Origin: Anaerolineae bacterium
Lineage (GTDB): Bacteria; Chloroflexota; Anaerolineae; Aggregatilineales; Phototrophicaceae
NCBI GenBank assembly: GCA_022824465.1
Contig: JAJDZV010000007.1
Location: forward strand, 124,001 to 188,000
Direction: 5' to 3'
Length of the DNA stretch: 64,000 bases
The position numbers and the translations under genes are program-made. Below the pieces are notes generated by a model. That model was not told the DNA's origin. It searched no databases and saw only the letters and a program-made list of their open reading frames with translations. This document shows, one piece after another, positions 52,717-60,688 of this stretch (the stretch's first letter is position 1; every line of letters begins with the position of its first letter).

Positions 52717-53537
52717 GAGTGTCCCCGCCTGGTGGCGAACAGCTGATTGTAGCCGGTCGATGTCAGAAACAAACCGAGGAAGAGCAGCACGGTCGTCACC
52801 ACTGGCGCCACGATCCACATGTACTGACCGATGAACATGGCATTGTAATTCAGCGCCCAGAAGATGATGGAACCCAGGGTCGGCACTTCCACGTTAGACA
52901 AGCCGATGACCGCCAGCGCCGCCTCAGTATTGATGACAAACAGGATCGAGTTGATAAAGCCCACGACCAAGTAAGCGTACACATGCGGGAATATCTCGTA
53001 GAGGATGATTTCCATGGTGCTGCTGCCAGAGAAGCGCGCGGTGTTGATGAATTCGCGCTCACGCAGCGACAGCGCCATCGAGCGCACCGTGCGCGCGTTC
53101 CAAGCCCAGCCGAATATGACCAGGACTGTGCCGAGATACCAGAAGGATGTTTGACCGCGAATCAGCGTGCCGAGGACGATAAGGATAGGAAAGCTGGGGA
53201 TGGCGATGAAAGAGTCCGTGACCAGCATGATGATGCGGTCGTAGACACCGCCAATATAACCCGAACTCAAGCCCAGCAGCAGCGAAATAATCACCGCGAA
53301 GAAACTGACGCCGACGCCTAGCACCAGCGAATTGCGCAGGGAGAAGACCAGGTACCAGAAGATATCCTGGCCGATGGAGTTCGTGCCCAGCGGATGATTG
53401 CGACTGGCCGGCATATTCCGGAAGTAGGTGCCCTGCTCAGAAGGATTGACATCCGTAAAGAACGGCAGCGTGAAACTGCCGATGGTGAGAATCAGCAGAA
53501 TGACGATGCCGAGTTTCAGCCGGAGGTTGAGCTTCAC
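52713..53537 (-). CDS. Oligopeptide-type ABC permease, DppC-like
   Basis: A 274-residue membrane subunit with an N-terminal membrane segment, the HPLGTNSIGQDIFWYLVFSL segment typical of DppC, EAA loop FINTARFSGSSTMEIILYEI and a C-terminal LLFLGLFLTSTGYNQLF. It starts 4 bp after the DppB-like stop codon. Part of the five-gene importer of the sugar operon. Confidence 0.88.
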   Translation of the reverse strand: MKLNLRLKLGIVILLILTIGSFTLPFFTDVNPSEQGTYFRNMPASRNHPLGTNSIGQDIFWYLVFSLRNSLVLGVGVSFFAVIISLLLGLSSGYIGGVYDRIIMLVTDSFIAIPSFPILIVLGTLIRGQTSFWYLGTVLVIFGWAWNARTVRSMALSLREREFINTARFSGSSTMEIILYEIFPHVYAYLVVGFINSILFVINTEAALAVIGLSNVEVPTLGSIIFWALNYNAMFIGQYMWIVAPVVTTVLLFLGLFLTSTGYNQLFATRRGHS

Positions 53538-53541
53538 GCGC

Positions 53542-54543
53542 CTACCTCAGCCGAATCCGCGGATCGATGAGCGGGTAAATGAGGTCGATGACAAAGGCCG
53601 CCGTAGCCACCGAGAATATGGACACGATAATAGTGCCGTACATCAGATTGAAATCGCCGCTACCGATAGCGGTGCGCATCAGCAAGCCCAAACCGGGATA
53701 AGAAAACAAGATCTCGGTCAGCAAAGCGCCGTTGAAGATGGTGCCGATGGAGAGCGCCAGCGCCGTAATCTGCGGCAGGGTGGCGTTGCGGAAGACGTAG
53801 CGGGTCATGATGCGACGCGGCTTGACGCCCTTAAGCCGAGCGAAGACGACGTAGGGCTCCTCTTTGGTGGCGAAAGCCAGCGCTTTCATACTAAGGATAT
53901 TCCAGCCGAAACCCGCCAGGATCAGGGTCATGGCTGGCAAGAATGAATTGTAAATGATGGCGCTGACCTTGTCCCATGTCAGCGGACCCGGGCGAATGGT
54001 GGTCGAAAGCGGGAACCACTGCCAGATATAGGCGAATTGCAGAATTAGGACGAGGGCTAGGATGTAATAGGGAATCGGATAAAGCACGACGCCGACCACC
54101 TCCAGGGTGGTGGCGAATCTGCTGTTGTGAAAGAAGCCGGCCAGCAAGCCGATGAAGTTGCCGATGACCCAGGCGATGACGATGGACACGCCCAGCAAGC
54201 CCAGCGTCCAGGGCAGCGCCGTCCAGATAAACTCCGCGACGGGACGCGGATACGAATACAACGACGGACCGAAATCAAATTGCAGAACGACCTTGTTGAT
54301 GTAATTGAAATACTGTTCGACCAATGAGCCTTCCAAGCCATACAAGCGCCGCAGCTGTATGCGCAATGCGTCCATCGCTTCGGGAGTGATGGTCTGCCCG
54401 GCTTGGTTCTGCATCTGGGCGATGTACCCCTCGATGGGGTCGCTGGGCATTAGGCGGGGCAAAAAGAAAGTGATGGTGACGCCGATGAAGAGCACAGCCA
54501 GGTAGGCGACAATTCGCGAAGCCAGGTACTGAAGCAGCTGCAT
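53542..54543 (-). CDS. Oligopeptide-type ABC permease, DppB-like
   Basis: A 333-residue permease starting MQLLQYLASRIVAYLAVLFI, with FLPRLMPSDPIEGYIAQM in the external part, EAA loop YVVFARLKGVKPRRIMTRYV and C-terminal DLIYPLIDPRIRLR. GGAG lies 9 bp before the ATG at 54543; the longer frame to 54582 crosses the intergenic hairpin and is rejected. It follows the binding-protein gene by 60 bp. Confidence 0.9.
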   Translation of the reverse strand: MQLLQYLASRIVAYLAVLFIGVTITFFLPRLMPSDPIEGYIAQMQNQAGQTITPEAMDALRIQLRRLYGLEGSLVEQYFNYINKVVLQFDFGPSLYSYPRPVAEFIWTALPWTLGLLGVSIVIAWVIGNFIGLLAGFFHNSRFATTLEVVGVVLYPIPYYILALVLILQFAYIWQWFPLSTTIRPGPLTWDKVSAIIYNSFLPAMTLILAGFGWNILSMKALAFATKEEPYVVFARLKGVKPRRIMTRYVFRNATLPQITALALSIGTIFNGALLTEILFSYPGLGLLMRTAIGSGDFNLMYGTIIVSIFSVATAAFVIDLIYPLIDPRIRLR

Positions 54544-54557
54544 GGACGGTCTCCAGT

Positions 54558-54587
54558 TAGGGGCAGCCCCTCTCGGCGCCACCCCTA
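54558..54587. repeat. Hairpin between binding-protein and permease genes
   Basis: TAGGGG (54558-54563) pairs with CCCCTA (54582-54587), and inner GC and GG/CC pairs extend the stem imperfectly. It is a member of the dispersed repeat family, placed within the 60-bp gap after the binding-protein stop codon. Confidence 0.5.
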
Positions 54588-54603
54588 CCGCATTCTCCTC
54601 TTA

Positions 54604-56517
54604 TTATGCCCCCGTTTGCACGAGGCGGGCGATGACCGACTTGATCGAACTCCACCAGGAGTAGGGCACAGCGTAGTAGTTGTCCTGTTTGGGCCAACCA
54701 GTGAAGTAGGTCTCGTTGTTGGGAATCGTGGTTGGGATATTCATGATGTTGATGTATGCCATATCCGTCACGAATTCCTGGATGATCTGTCGACCGAGTT
54801 CGTAGAACTCCTCGCTAGTGGTTTCGTGCTGCTTCGATTCCGCCACCAAGCCGTCCACAGTCTCGCTCGCCCACTGATAGACATTGCCCGAGTTAGGTTC
54901 GGTCGCATCACCGGCTTGCACATTGGCAACGCTAACAGAGTGCCAGGCGTTCAGATAGTTGGGATTGAAGACGCAGTTCGTCCATTGCAGCAGGGCTTCA
55001 CGCTCTGAATTGGTGTTTTGCACCACGCCAAACTCAGCATTGTCGACCTGACGCAGGTTCACCTGCAAGCCGGCTTTGCGCCAGCTATCGGCGATCGAGA
55101 AGCCGACGCGCTGCATGACCTTGTTCCAGTCGCCGGGGATGACAAAGTCCAAAACCCATTCCTCGCCGTCGGCGTTGACGTAGTTTCCGGCGTCGTTCTT
55201 GCTCATGCCGGCAGAATTTAGCAAGGCCTCGGCTTGTGCCGGATCATGCTTCCACCAACCGATACCGAAAGCGACGGAGAGATCTTCCGCTGTCTGCGGG
55301 ATTTGCGATTCATCGGTGCCGATAGCGCGCAAGTTGTCCGCCAGGTCGGATGCAAAGCCTTCGTCGAAGGGCTGGTAGCCGTCGCCGATTTCCAAGTCGC
55401 GCAAGAATTGCAGGTTCGGCTCGAAGTAAATGGGGCGCAGAATCTGCGTATCCACCATCGGCAAGGGCGACGCCTTGAACTCGCCGCTCAGCGCGTTGAT
55501 GCCAACCGACTTCAATTCGATGCTTAGCGCCAGCGCCCAGCGCACATTCACATTATCCAGGGGCGCCTTCTGCAGGTTCAACAGAATGCCGTAGGAGCAG
55601 GCGTCATCCATGTTGTGGTAGGGCAGTTGCGGCGAGAAAGTGGTGATTTTGTCGTTGCGCGCTTGCGCCGCCTTGATGCCATCCGGACTCATGAAGGTAT
55701 CGGCATCGTAGGCATTCTGCACGAAGGAAAGCGAGCGGGTTTCTTCCGGACCAAAGTCCTTGTAGAGGACGTACTGCGGCATATAGCCGTCTTCATCCAG
55801 GAAGCCCCAAGCAGACCGCTCCCAATCCTCGCGCAATTCCCACAATTGCCAGAAGCCATTGGGGTCATATTCCTTGACGGTGTATGGACCCAGCGTGACC
55901 GGATAGGTGTTGCGATATTCCGATAGATTTTCGACTTGCGAGAAGACATGCTCGGGCACGATGTTGAAGGCCGAGCCCCAGGTATAGACGCCCAGCACCG
56001 TGCTGAAATCAAAAGCGGTATTGATCGTGTCAATGCGCAGCGTGTAGTCGTCAATCTTCTCGTAACCCGATACATAACCCTTGATGCGGTTGACGCCCCA
56101 CCAGGTCAAGGTGTCGCTTTGCGGACCGAAGTAGGTGTCGAGGGTGAACATCACATCGTCGGCGTTGAAGTGTTCGCCATCGCTCCAGTAGAGGTCATCG
56201 CGCAAGCGAACCTCAAACGAGGTGAACTCGTCATTCAGCGGGATTGGCATCTCAGCCGCAACCTCGGGATAGGATTCGCCCGTGCCGGTATCGGTCTCCC
56301 AAAGGAAACCCCAGCCCAGTTCACGGAAGCCGCGCCAAATGGCGAAGCTCATCAATGGGTTGTGTTGATCCGGCGTCTGCGTCTGGCGGTCAAAGGTCTG
56401 GAAGATAACAGTGTCAGCGCGCGGTGTGCCGACATCCGTCAAGTCTTGCGCCAGCGCCGCTCCGAAGCTCATCAGGGCAAGCAAGAGGACGAGGCACAGG
56501 CAAAGAAACTTGTTCAT
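54604..56517 (-). CDS. SBP family 5 binding protein of the sugar operon
   Basis: A 637-residue exported binding protein. Signal peptide MNKFLCLCLVLLLALMSFGA ends near 24 (ALAQ) with no lipobox. Mature features include FEVRLRDDLYWSDGEHFNAD, TLGPYTVKEYDPNGFWQLWE and PLDNVNVRWALALSIELKSV. Size above 600 is typical of SBP5 proteins that take oligosaccharides in thermophiles and Chloroflexota, although peptide binding cannot be excluded. It is the second gene of the operon and should deliver the glycoside that the two cytosolic hydrolase-like proteins cut. Confidence 0.88.
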   Translation of the reverse strand: MNKFLCLCLVLLLALMSFGAALAQDLTDVGTPRADTVIFQTFDRQTQTPDQHNPLMSFAIWRGFRELGWGFLWETDTGTGESYPEVAAEMPIPLNDEFTSFEVRLRDDLYWSDGEHFNADDVMFTLDTYFGPQSDTLTWWGVNRIKGYVSGYEKIDDYTLRIDTINTAFDFSTVLGVYTWGSAFNIVPEHVFSQVENLSEYRNTYPVTLGPYTVKEYDPNGFWQLWELREDWERSAWGFLDEDGYMPQYVLYKDFGPEETRSLSFVQNAYDADTFMSPDGIKAAQARNDKITTFSPQLPYHNMDDACSYGILLNLQKAPLDNVNVRWALALSIELKSVGINALSGEFKASPLPMVDTQILRPIYFEPNLQFLRDLEIGDGYQPFDEGFASDLADNLRAIGTDESQIPQTAEDLSVAFGIGWWKHDPAQAEALLNSAGMSKNDAGNYVNADGEEWVLDFVIPGDWNKVMQRVGFSIADSWRKAGLQVNLRQVDNAEFGVVQNTNSEREALLQWTNCVFNPNYLNAWHSVSVANVQAGDATEPNSGNVYQWASETVDGLVAESKQHETTSEEFYELGRQIIQEFVTDMAYINIMNIPTTIPNNETYFTGWPKQDNYYAVPYSWWSSIKSVIARLVQTGA

Positions 56518-56620
56518 GGTTCTACTCCATTTCTTTCGCAATCATGCTGTAAGCGGTAAGAGCAATCTGAATTCTTTCGCTAGGCGCCTCCTCCACCACA
56601 AATGCTCATGTACATTGCCC

Positions 56621-58147
56621 TTATTCCACGCGCTCGACGCGAACAGCTATGTATGGCCGGCGCGGCAACTCAATCATCACCAAGTCGCTGGCGGATGCAT
56701 CCGCCTCGGTGATAGTCATATTCCAGGTGTCGATGATGTCGATTCGGTAAGTCTTGTTTGCAGGCAGCGCCAAACGCAGGAATTTCAACTGGTGCGTCCA
56801 ATAGTAGATGAGCAGGTAGTCCTCACCATTGTGCCCGACAGTTATGCCATTGTAGGGCCGGTCCAGCAACATGTCGCGAACTGCCCTGTTTGTTGATAAA
56901 GGAAAGAGACCAGGTGGCGGCGCCGCTTCGATGATCTCGCGCAGAAAGGCGAGACGCACTGGAGAGTCGCCATAGAGCTGGCCGCCCTTCGACCACCACA
57001 AGATGTCCTCATCGTGTTCGTAGCATTCGCCGTGTCCGACATAACCGCCGGTACCGAAGCCCTGCCAATGACGCGCGACTAGTTCTTCCGCCGTGAATGA
57101 TCCAAAAGCGCGGCCAATATCGCCTTCGTAACCGCACTCGTCGACTATCACCGGCTTCTGATACTCCTTTTGCCATCTGGGAATCTGCGTCATATCGTGG
57201 CGCTGGATGCTGCAATGCGTGACCCAGGGTTTGCCGTGGTCATAGAAGGTGCGAGCGTTATGATTCGAACGCAAGTGATTGTAAGGATCGTGCTGCTGCA
57301 CCAGCTTGAAATAATGATCCCAATCCGCCAAGGAGTGTGCAGGCATAAGATCGAATTCGTTGGCGAAGGACCACCAGATATTGCGGAAGGCAGCCAGCCG
57401 CGCCACCAAGTATTTCAAATAGCGATCGTTCACCTCCGCTGGCATCTTGTCAAAGCCCCACGCCCCGCAATCATAAGGATGGAAGATGATCAGGTCAGCT
57501 TCAATATTCAGGGCGCGCAATTCGAGGATGCGCTGCTCAAGATGGCGGAAATAGGCGGGATTGAACCGGGTGAAATCCCAGCAGTCGGGGATATCTGTGT
57601 AGTAACGGTTGCCGAGTTGAGACGGGTCCCAGGTGTGCGTTGGTTCCCCTTCAAAAGGATAAGACGGCGGTTCGTTGGCGTTGTAGCTGTAGCGCTTGGG
57701 AAAAACGCACATGCGCATCTTGTTGAACGGCGCGGACGCCAGCGTCTCCAAGGTCTCCTCTTCCAACGCGTCGCCTTGAAGATTCCAGACATAGCAGGTT
57801 GTGCCGACCGGATGATACGCCGTGCCGTCTTCGTAGGCGAAGTGATAAGGATCAATGACGCGCACAGGACCATGATTGTCCGCCGAGGGCGCTACACAAG
57901 TGAACCCGCCCGTGATTCCGTCCAGCTCAGGTTCATTGCTAGTCGTCACAAACTGCCAGTCGCCTTTGACATCCGGCATGAATCGCGCCAAAAAGCACGA
58001 GTCGCCATCGTAGAAGCCGTCGACTACGACTCGGCGGTGTCCCATGGAAAACGTGACAGCAAAATCAACATCGACAAATGGATTACCCGCAGCTTCAGCC
58101 CGCAAGGTCAGTTCGAAATAGTCCCACTTTTCAATGTTGCCTCTCAA
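56621..58147 (-). CDS. DUF5060/DUF4038 glycoside-hydrolase-like protein, copy 1
   Basis: A 508-residue paralogue of the protein encoded at 49227-50765, with the same layout: DUF5060 sandwich (GNPFVDVDFAVTF, DGFYDGDSCFLARFMP), TIM barrel with N263-E264 in WWSFANEFDLM as acid/base site and E337 in VIVDECGYEGD as likely nucleophile, then a C-terminal beta domain. No signal peptide. The start codon is TTG at 58147 behind a near-perfect AGGAGGT four bases upstream. It is the first gene of the operon, 111 bp after the predicted transcription start. Differences from copy 2 (a CGAWGFDKM loop and a WDPSQLGNRYYTDIPDCW insert) suggest different substrates. Confidence 0.85.
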   Translation of the reverse strand: MRGNIEKWDYFELTLRAEAAGNPFVDVDFAVTFSMGHRRVVVDGFYDGDSCFLARFMPDVKGDWQFVTTSNEPELDGITGGFTCVAPSADNHGPVRVIDPYHFAYEDGTAYHPVGTTCYVWNLQGDALEEETLETLASAPFNKMRMCVFPKRYSYNANEPPSYPFEGEPTHTWDPSQLGNRYYTDIPDCWDFTRFNPAYFRHLEQRILELRALNIEADLIIFHPYDCGAWGFDKMPAEVNDRYLKYLVARLAAFRNIWWSFANEFDLMPAHSLADWDHYFKLVQQHDPYNHLRSNHNARTFYDHGKPWVTHCSIQRHDMTQIPRWQKEYQKPVIVDECGYEGDIGRAFGSFTAEELVARHWQGFGTGGYVGHGECYEHDEDILWWSKGGQLYGDSPVRLAFLREIIEAAPPPGLFPLSTNRAVRDMLLDRPYNGITVGHNGEDYLLIYYWTHQLKFLRLALPANKTYRIDIIDTWNMTITEADASASDLVMIELPRRPYIAVRVERVE

Positions 58148-58211
58148 TTGGACCTCCTAAATCCAGGCTGGATCATCCGTATACTTCGAAATCAAGTCAT
58201 GTATGAAAAGT

Positions 58212-58250
58212 GTTTGCATCGCAGTTTGCATAATTATTCAAGACCGAATA
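58212..58250. promoter_or_regulatory. Candidate operator elements in the operon leader
   Basis: Two direct copies of GTTTGCAT (58212-58219 and 58224-58231) are spaced 12 bp apart, and TATTC (58235-58239) faces GAATA (58246-58250) as a short inverted repeat. They lie just downstream of the operon promoter, a usual place for SorC/DeoR-type repressor sites. Binding is inference. Confidence 0.4.
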
Positions 58251-58264
58251 TTTATCTCATGGTT

Positions 58265-58293
58265 AGTTTAGCGCACCGGACGAGCGATGTCAA
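58265..58293 (-). promoter_or_regulatory. Strong sigma-70 promoter of the sugar operon
   Basis: On the minus strand TTGACA (58293-58288) and TAAACT (58270-58265) are separated by exactly 17 bp. Transcription should start near 58258, leaving a leader of about 110 nt before the TTG start codon at 58147. This is the best promoter in the window and fits control of all twelve genes down to 43520. Confidence 0.75.
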
Positions 58294-58389
58294 ATTTTCC
58301 CAAATGTGTGCCATTGCGACGGAATGATTACGACGTCCGCAGTTGATTTATATGATCCTGCGACACAGGGACCATGAGACAAGGTCTCC

Positions 58390-59199
58390 ATGCGCTGCGC
58401 CTGGCCCAATTTCGCCAGTGAGCGCGGCTTTGATGTCATGGAGCTGACCTTTGACAATGTGCGCGCGTTTATCTGTGAGGCTGATGTCGCCAAGAGCACG
58501 TGGCAGAATCGCCGGTCGCACATGCGCAAGCTGCATTTCCTTTCCGCGACCGAGACCAAGATCGAGTTGCAGGAGAACCAGCGCAGCGACCAGATCATCG
58601 ATGCGCTGATCCAGGAGGTCATCTTCCCGCCGGCGCTGAGCGACTCCTGGGCGCTGGGCGACCCGGACTATAGAAAGCTGGGCGAATCGACCAAGCCGGC
58701 CAATCTGGAAGCCTTCAGCGACTACGAAGAAGGCGTGCTGACGCTGAACCTGGCGGGCGACAACTGGGTGCGCCAGGGCGGCTATTCGGACCAGGAGAAG
58801 GACAAGCGCATCGGCGGCAAGGATGTGGCGGTCAAGGATGTCGAGTTCCCGCAAGGCGGCTGCACGGTCGCGGTCGAGGCCGAGGCCAATGGCGCCAATC
58901 TGGTATTCAAGAACGAGAGCGAGCGGACCGAAGCCATCGTCGAGAAATGCCTGGTCATGGAGAGCAATATCGTGGACGAGGGCCAGATGGACGCGCGCGC
59001 CACCGACCAGACCAGCATCACCTACTTCGTCCGGCGCGCGATGAATATCAATCTGCCGTCGATCGATGACCTGGATCAGGCGCAGTACATCGCTGACTTC
59101 GAGCGCAACCGGCGCAAGACGCCCTTCGGCCTGGAGCAGATGATGACGCTGCAGTGTAATGATCGTAACTTTCTGGACACAGAATCGCTGGACATTTGA
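58390..59199 (+). CDS. Unknown protein, 3' end cut by IS element
   Basis: A 269-codon plus-strand frame that I cannot assign. Codon use is regular and GC-rich, unlike its non-coding surroundings, so it is probably real. The N-terminal part (VRAFICEADVAKSTWQNRRS) looks helical, the middle (GVLTLNLAGDNWVRQGGYSD, KDVEFPQGGCTVAVEAEANG) beta-rich. No signal peptide. The last codons and stop come from the terminus of the IS3-like element starting near 59189, so the original C-terminus is lost. Whether the truncated protein works is unknown. The 5' side overlaps nothing; the start is the first ATG with AAGG upstream. Confidence 0.5.
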   Translation: MRCAWPNFASERGFDVMELTFDNVRAFICEADVAKSTWQNRRSHMRKLHFLSATETKIELQENQRSDQIIDALIQEVIFPPALSDSWALGDPDYRKLGESTKPANLEAFSDYEEGVLTLNLAGDNWVRQGGYSDQEKDKRIGGKDVAVKDVEFPQGGCTVAVEAEANGANLVFKNESERTEAIVEKCLVMESNIVDEGQMDARATDQTSITYFVRRAMNINLPSIDDLDQAQYIADFERNRRKTPFGLEQMMTLQCNDRNFLDTESLDI

Positions 59200-59855
59200 G
59201 AGAGTTGCGTTGAATCCACTGCGTCTCAATTTCAGCCGGCGTTTTGTAGTCTAAGGCGCTGTGTATCCGTTTTCGCGAATGGACCACATCAACGAAGTGC
59301 CCGATCTACTGTCTGGCCTCAGCCATATTGCGATATTCGCTCAAGAACACTTCCTCCTCCTTGATGGTGCGAATCACCCGTTACGCGTATCCGTTTTCGC
59401 TGGGCTTGCCGGCGGCAGCCATACTGATTTAAGTGCCGGCATCTTGCAGGAGCTTCACATAGGCCTTAGCGGCGTACTGCATACCTTGGTCTGAAGGGTG
59501 GATGTCAGGCGCCGGTTTGCGCTGCAAGGCTTGATTCAGCGGCGCAAGAGTGAGCTCCTGCCCCAAAGACCAGCTCAGATTCCATCCACGAATCGCCGGA
59601 CTGAACGGGTCCATCACGATGGCGAGATAGACATCGTCGGCCGGCAAGCGCACGTAAGTGATGTCGGCGACCCACCACTATCCCATATGGCGCGCGTTCC
59701 AATTGCGCCTTAATACGCCGACTCTCATAAGTCGGATACCTGGCTGCTATGTCCTCAATCGCGCCCCGCAACTGAGCCTCATCCCGGGCTGTGGCTTATT
59801 CGTCGTAGCTGCTGCGCGATAGCCCCAGGACAGCACAGCGCAACGCGCCGACACC
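59200..59855 (-). pseudogene. IS3-family transposase OrfB, degenerate
   Basis: The transposase can be followed across the minus strand: an HTH_21-like part (DEAQLRGAIEDIAARYPTYE, SRRIKAQLER), then DITYVRLPADDVYLAIVMDP with the first catalytic aspartate, IHPSDQGMQYAAKAYVKLLQ with the second, and RTIKEEEVFLSEYRN to RKRIHSALDYKTPAEIE at the end. It is broken by stops after SSYDE, before WWVADITY, after QDAGT, after NGYA and after AEARQ, and by loss of about 50-60 codons near 59690. Several stops sit where Gln or Glu is expected. Confidence 0.82.
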
Positions 59856-59880
59856 GGTTAATCCTCGCCGAGCGACTGCA

Positions 59881-60192
59881 CTACTTCTCGCCTTCAGGCG
59901 GTAGAGATTTCACATAATGCGAGGCTTTTTCAGCAATTTCCAGTTGCATCGTCAGCTTCCCCTCCAGGCGCTCCAAGTCGGCCACTTTGTCCGCCCGGCG
60001 CTTCTGCTCGGTCGCCTGATCAATGGTAAAAGCCTGCTTGCCGCCTTCGAGAAACTGCTCTCTCCTTCGGTATAGCAGGCTGTCCTTGATCCCGTATTCG
60101 CGGCTGGCTTGCGTCACAGACTTTTCGCCGCTAAGAATTTCCAATACGATCCTGACCTTCGTCTCCGGCGAGTGCTTTCGCTGTTTCCCCAT
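59881..60192 (-). CDS. IS3-family transposase OrfA
   Basis: A 103-residue HTH_Tnp_1 protein: GKQRKHSPETKVRIVLEILS, VTQASREYGIKDSLLYRRRE, then a leucine-zipper-like helix (VADLERLEGKLTMQLEIAEK). It is the DNA-binding first frame of the IS3 element and appears intact, unlike OrfB. The start at 60192 is preferred over 60216 from the usual OrfA N-terminus. Without OrfB it could still repress the element. Confidence 0.8.
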   Translation of the reverse strand: MGKQRKHSPETKVRIVLEILSGEKSVTQASREYGIKDSLLYRRREQFLEGGKQAFTIDQATEQKRRADKVADLERLEGKLTMQLEIAEKASHYVKSLPPEGEK

Positions 60193-60375
60193 GAGCGTCC
60201 GTCCGTCGCTGTGCATCTAGCAAACACGCTTCTCTAAGAGTCCAGCTTTTCAGGACCTCTTCAGTGACCATGAGGTTTCTCAACCAGACTGACAGACCGC
60301 GTATGTCTGCTCAACGCGGCGAAGCTGTACCTTAACAAAGTGCCTCTTACTATTTTGTAGATCGTCGGAGCGACT

Positions 60376-60498
60376 CTACATTATCACGGCCACCACCAAG
60401 GCGATCAGCAGACCGTCGATCAAGATGGCGGCAACTTGGCGCATATGGTGCTGGTTTCGGATGGATTCGGAGCGAGACAGTGATACGTTTCGCGTCAT
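60376..60498 (-). CDS. Possible 40-residue membrane micro-ORF (RDD-like)
   Basis: The ATG at 60498 opens a 40-codon frame, MTRNVSLSRSESIRNQHH followed by MRQVAAILIDGLLIALVVAV. The second part is one hydrophobic segment with the R..AA.LID pattern that starts RDD-family membrane proteins. It is either a fragment of such a gene next to the IS element or chance. The remaining spacer 60499-60688 shows nothing recognisable. Confidence 0.25.
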   Translation of the reverse strand: MTRNVSLSRSESIRNQHHMRQVAAILIDGLLIALVVAVIM

Positions 60499-60688
60499 GT
60501 GCTGTAGGCCGTGCCCGAAACAGTCTGGACAGGTGAGATTAGTGTACCCAGCAGATCCAGCCGCTGCCTTTCAGTAGGGTGGCGCGCCCGCAGAGGTTGG
60601 GGAAGACGTGTTTCAGTTTAGGCGTGAGTTTGGCGCCCTCTTTGACTCGCGGTTGGGAATGGTGGAGAACAAACGCGGGCCGGGTCGG

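Larger units (their letters stand above)
59189..60246 (-). mobile_element. Decayed IS3-family insertion sequence
   Basis: An element of about 1.06 kb with OrfA and OrfB of the IS3 family on the minus strand. Its ends carry imperfect inverted repeats: GCTGGACATTTGAGAGAG at 59187 and, on the other strand, GCTGGACTCTTAGAGA ending at 60246. OrfB has in-frame stops and an internal deletion, so the element cannot move on its own. It is inserted in the 3' part of the plus-strand gene beginning at 58390. No clear target duplication could be read. Confidence 0.78.

Noticed and set aside
58348-59229. Long minus-strand frame opposite the gene at 58390
   Set aside because: It crosses the IS boundary and its composition is that of an antisense shadow.
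59200-59855. In-frame TAA/TAG codons in OrfB as a sign of stop-codon reassignment
   Set aside because: Intact genes in the window end in TAA, TAG and TGA normally, and OrfB also has a deletion, so simple decay explains it.
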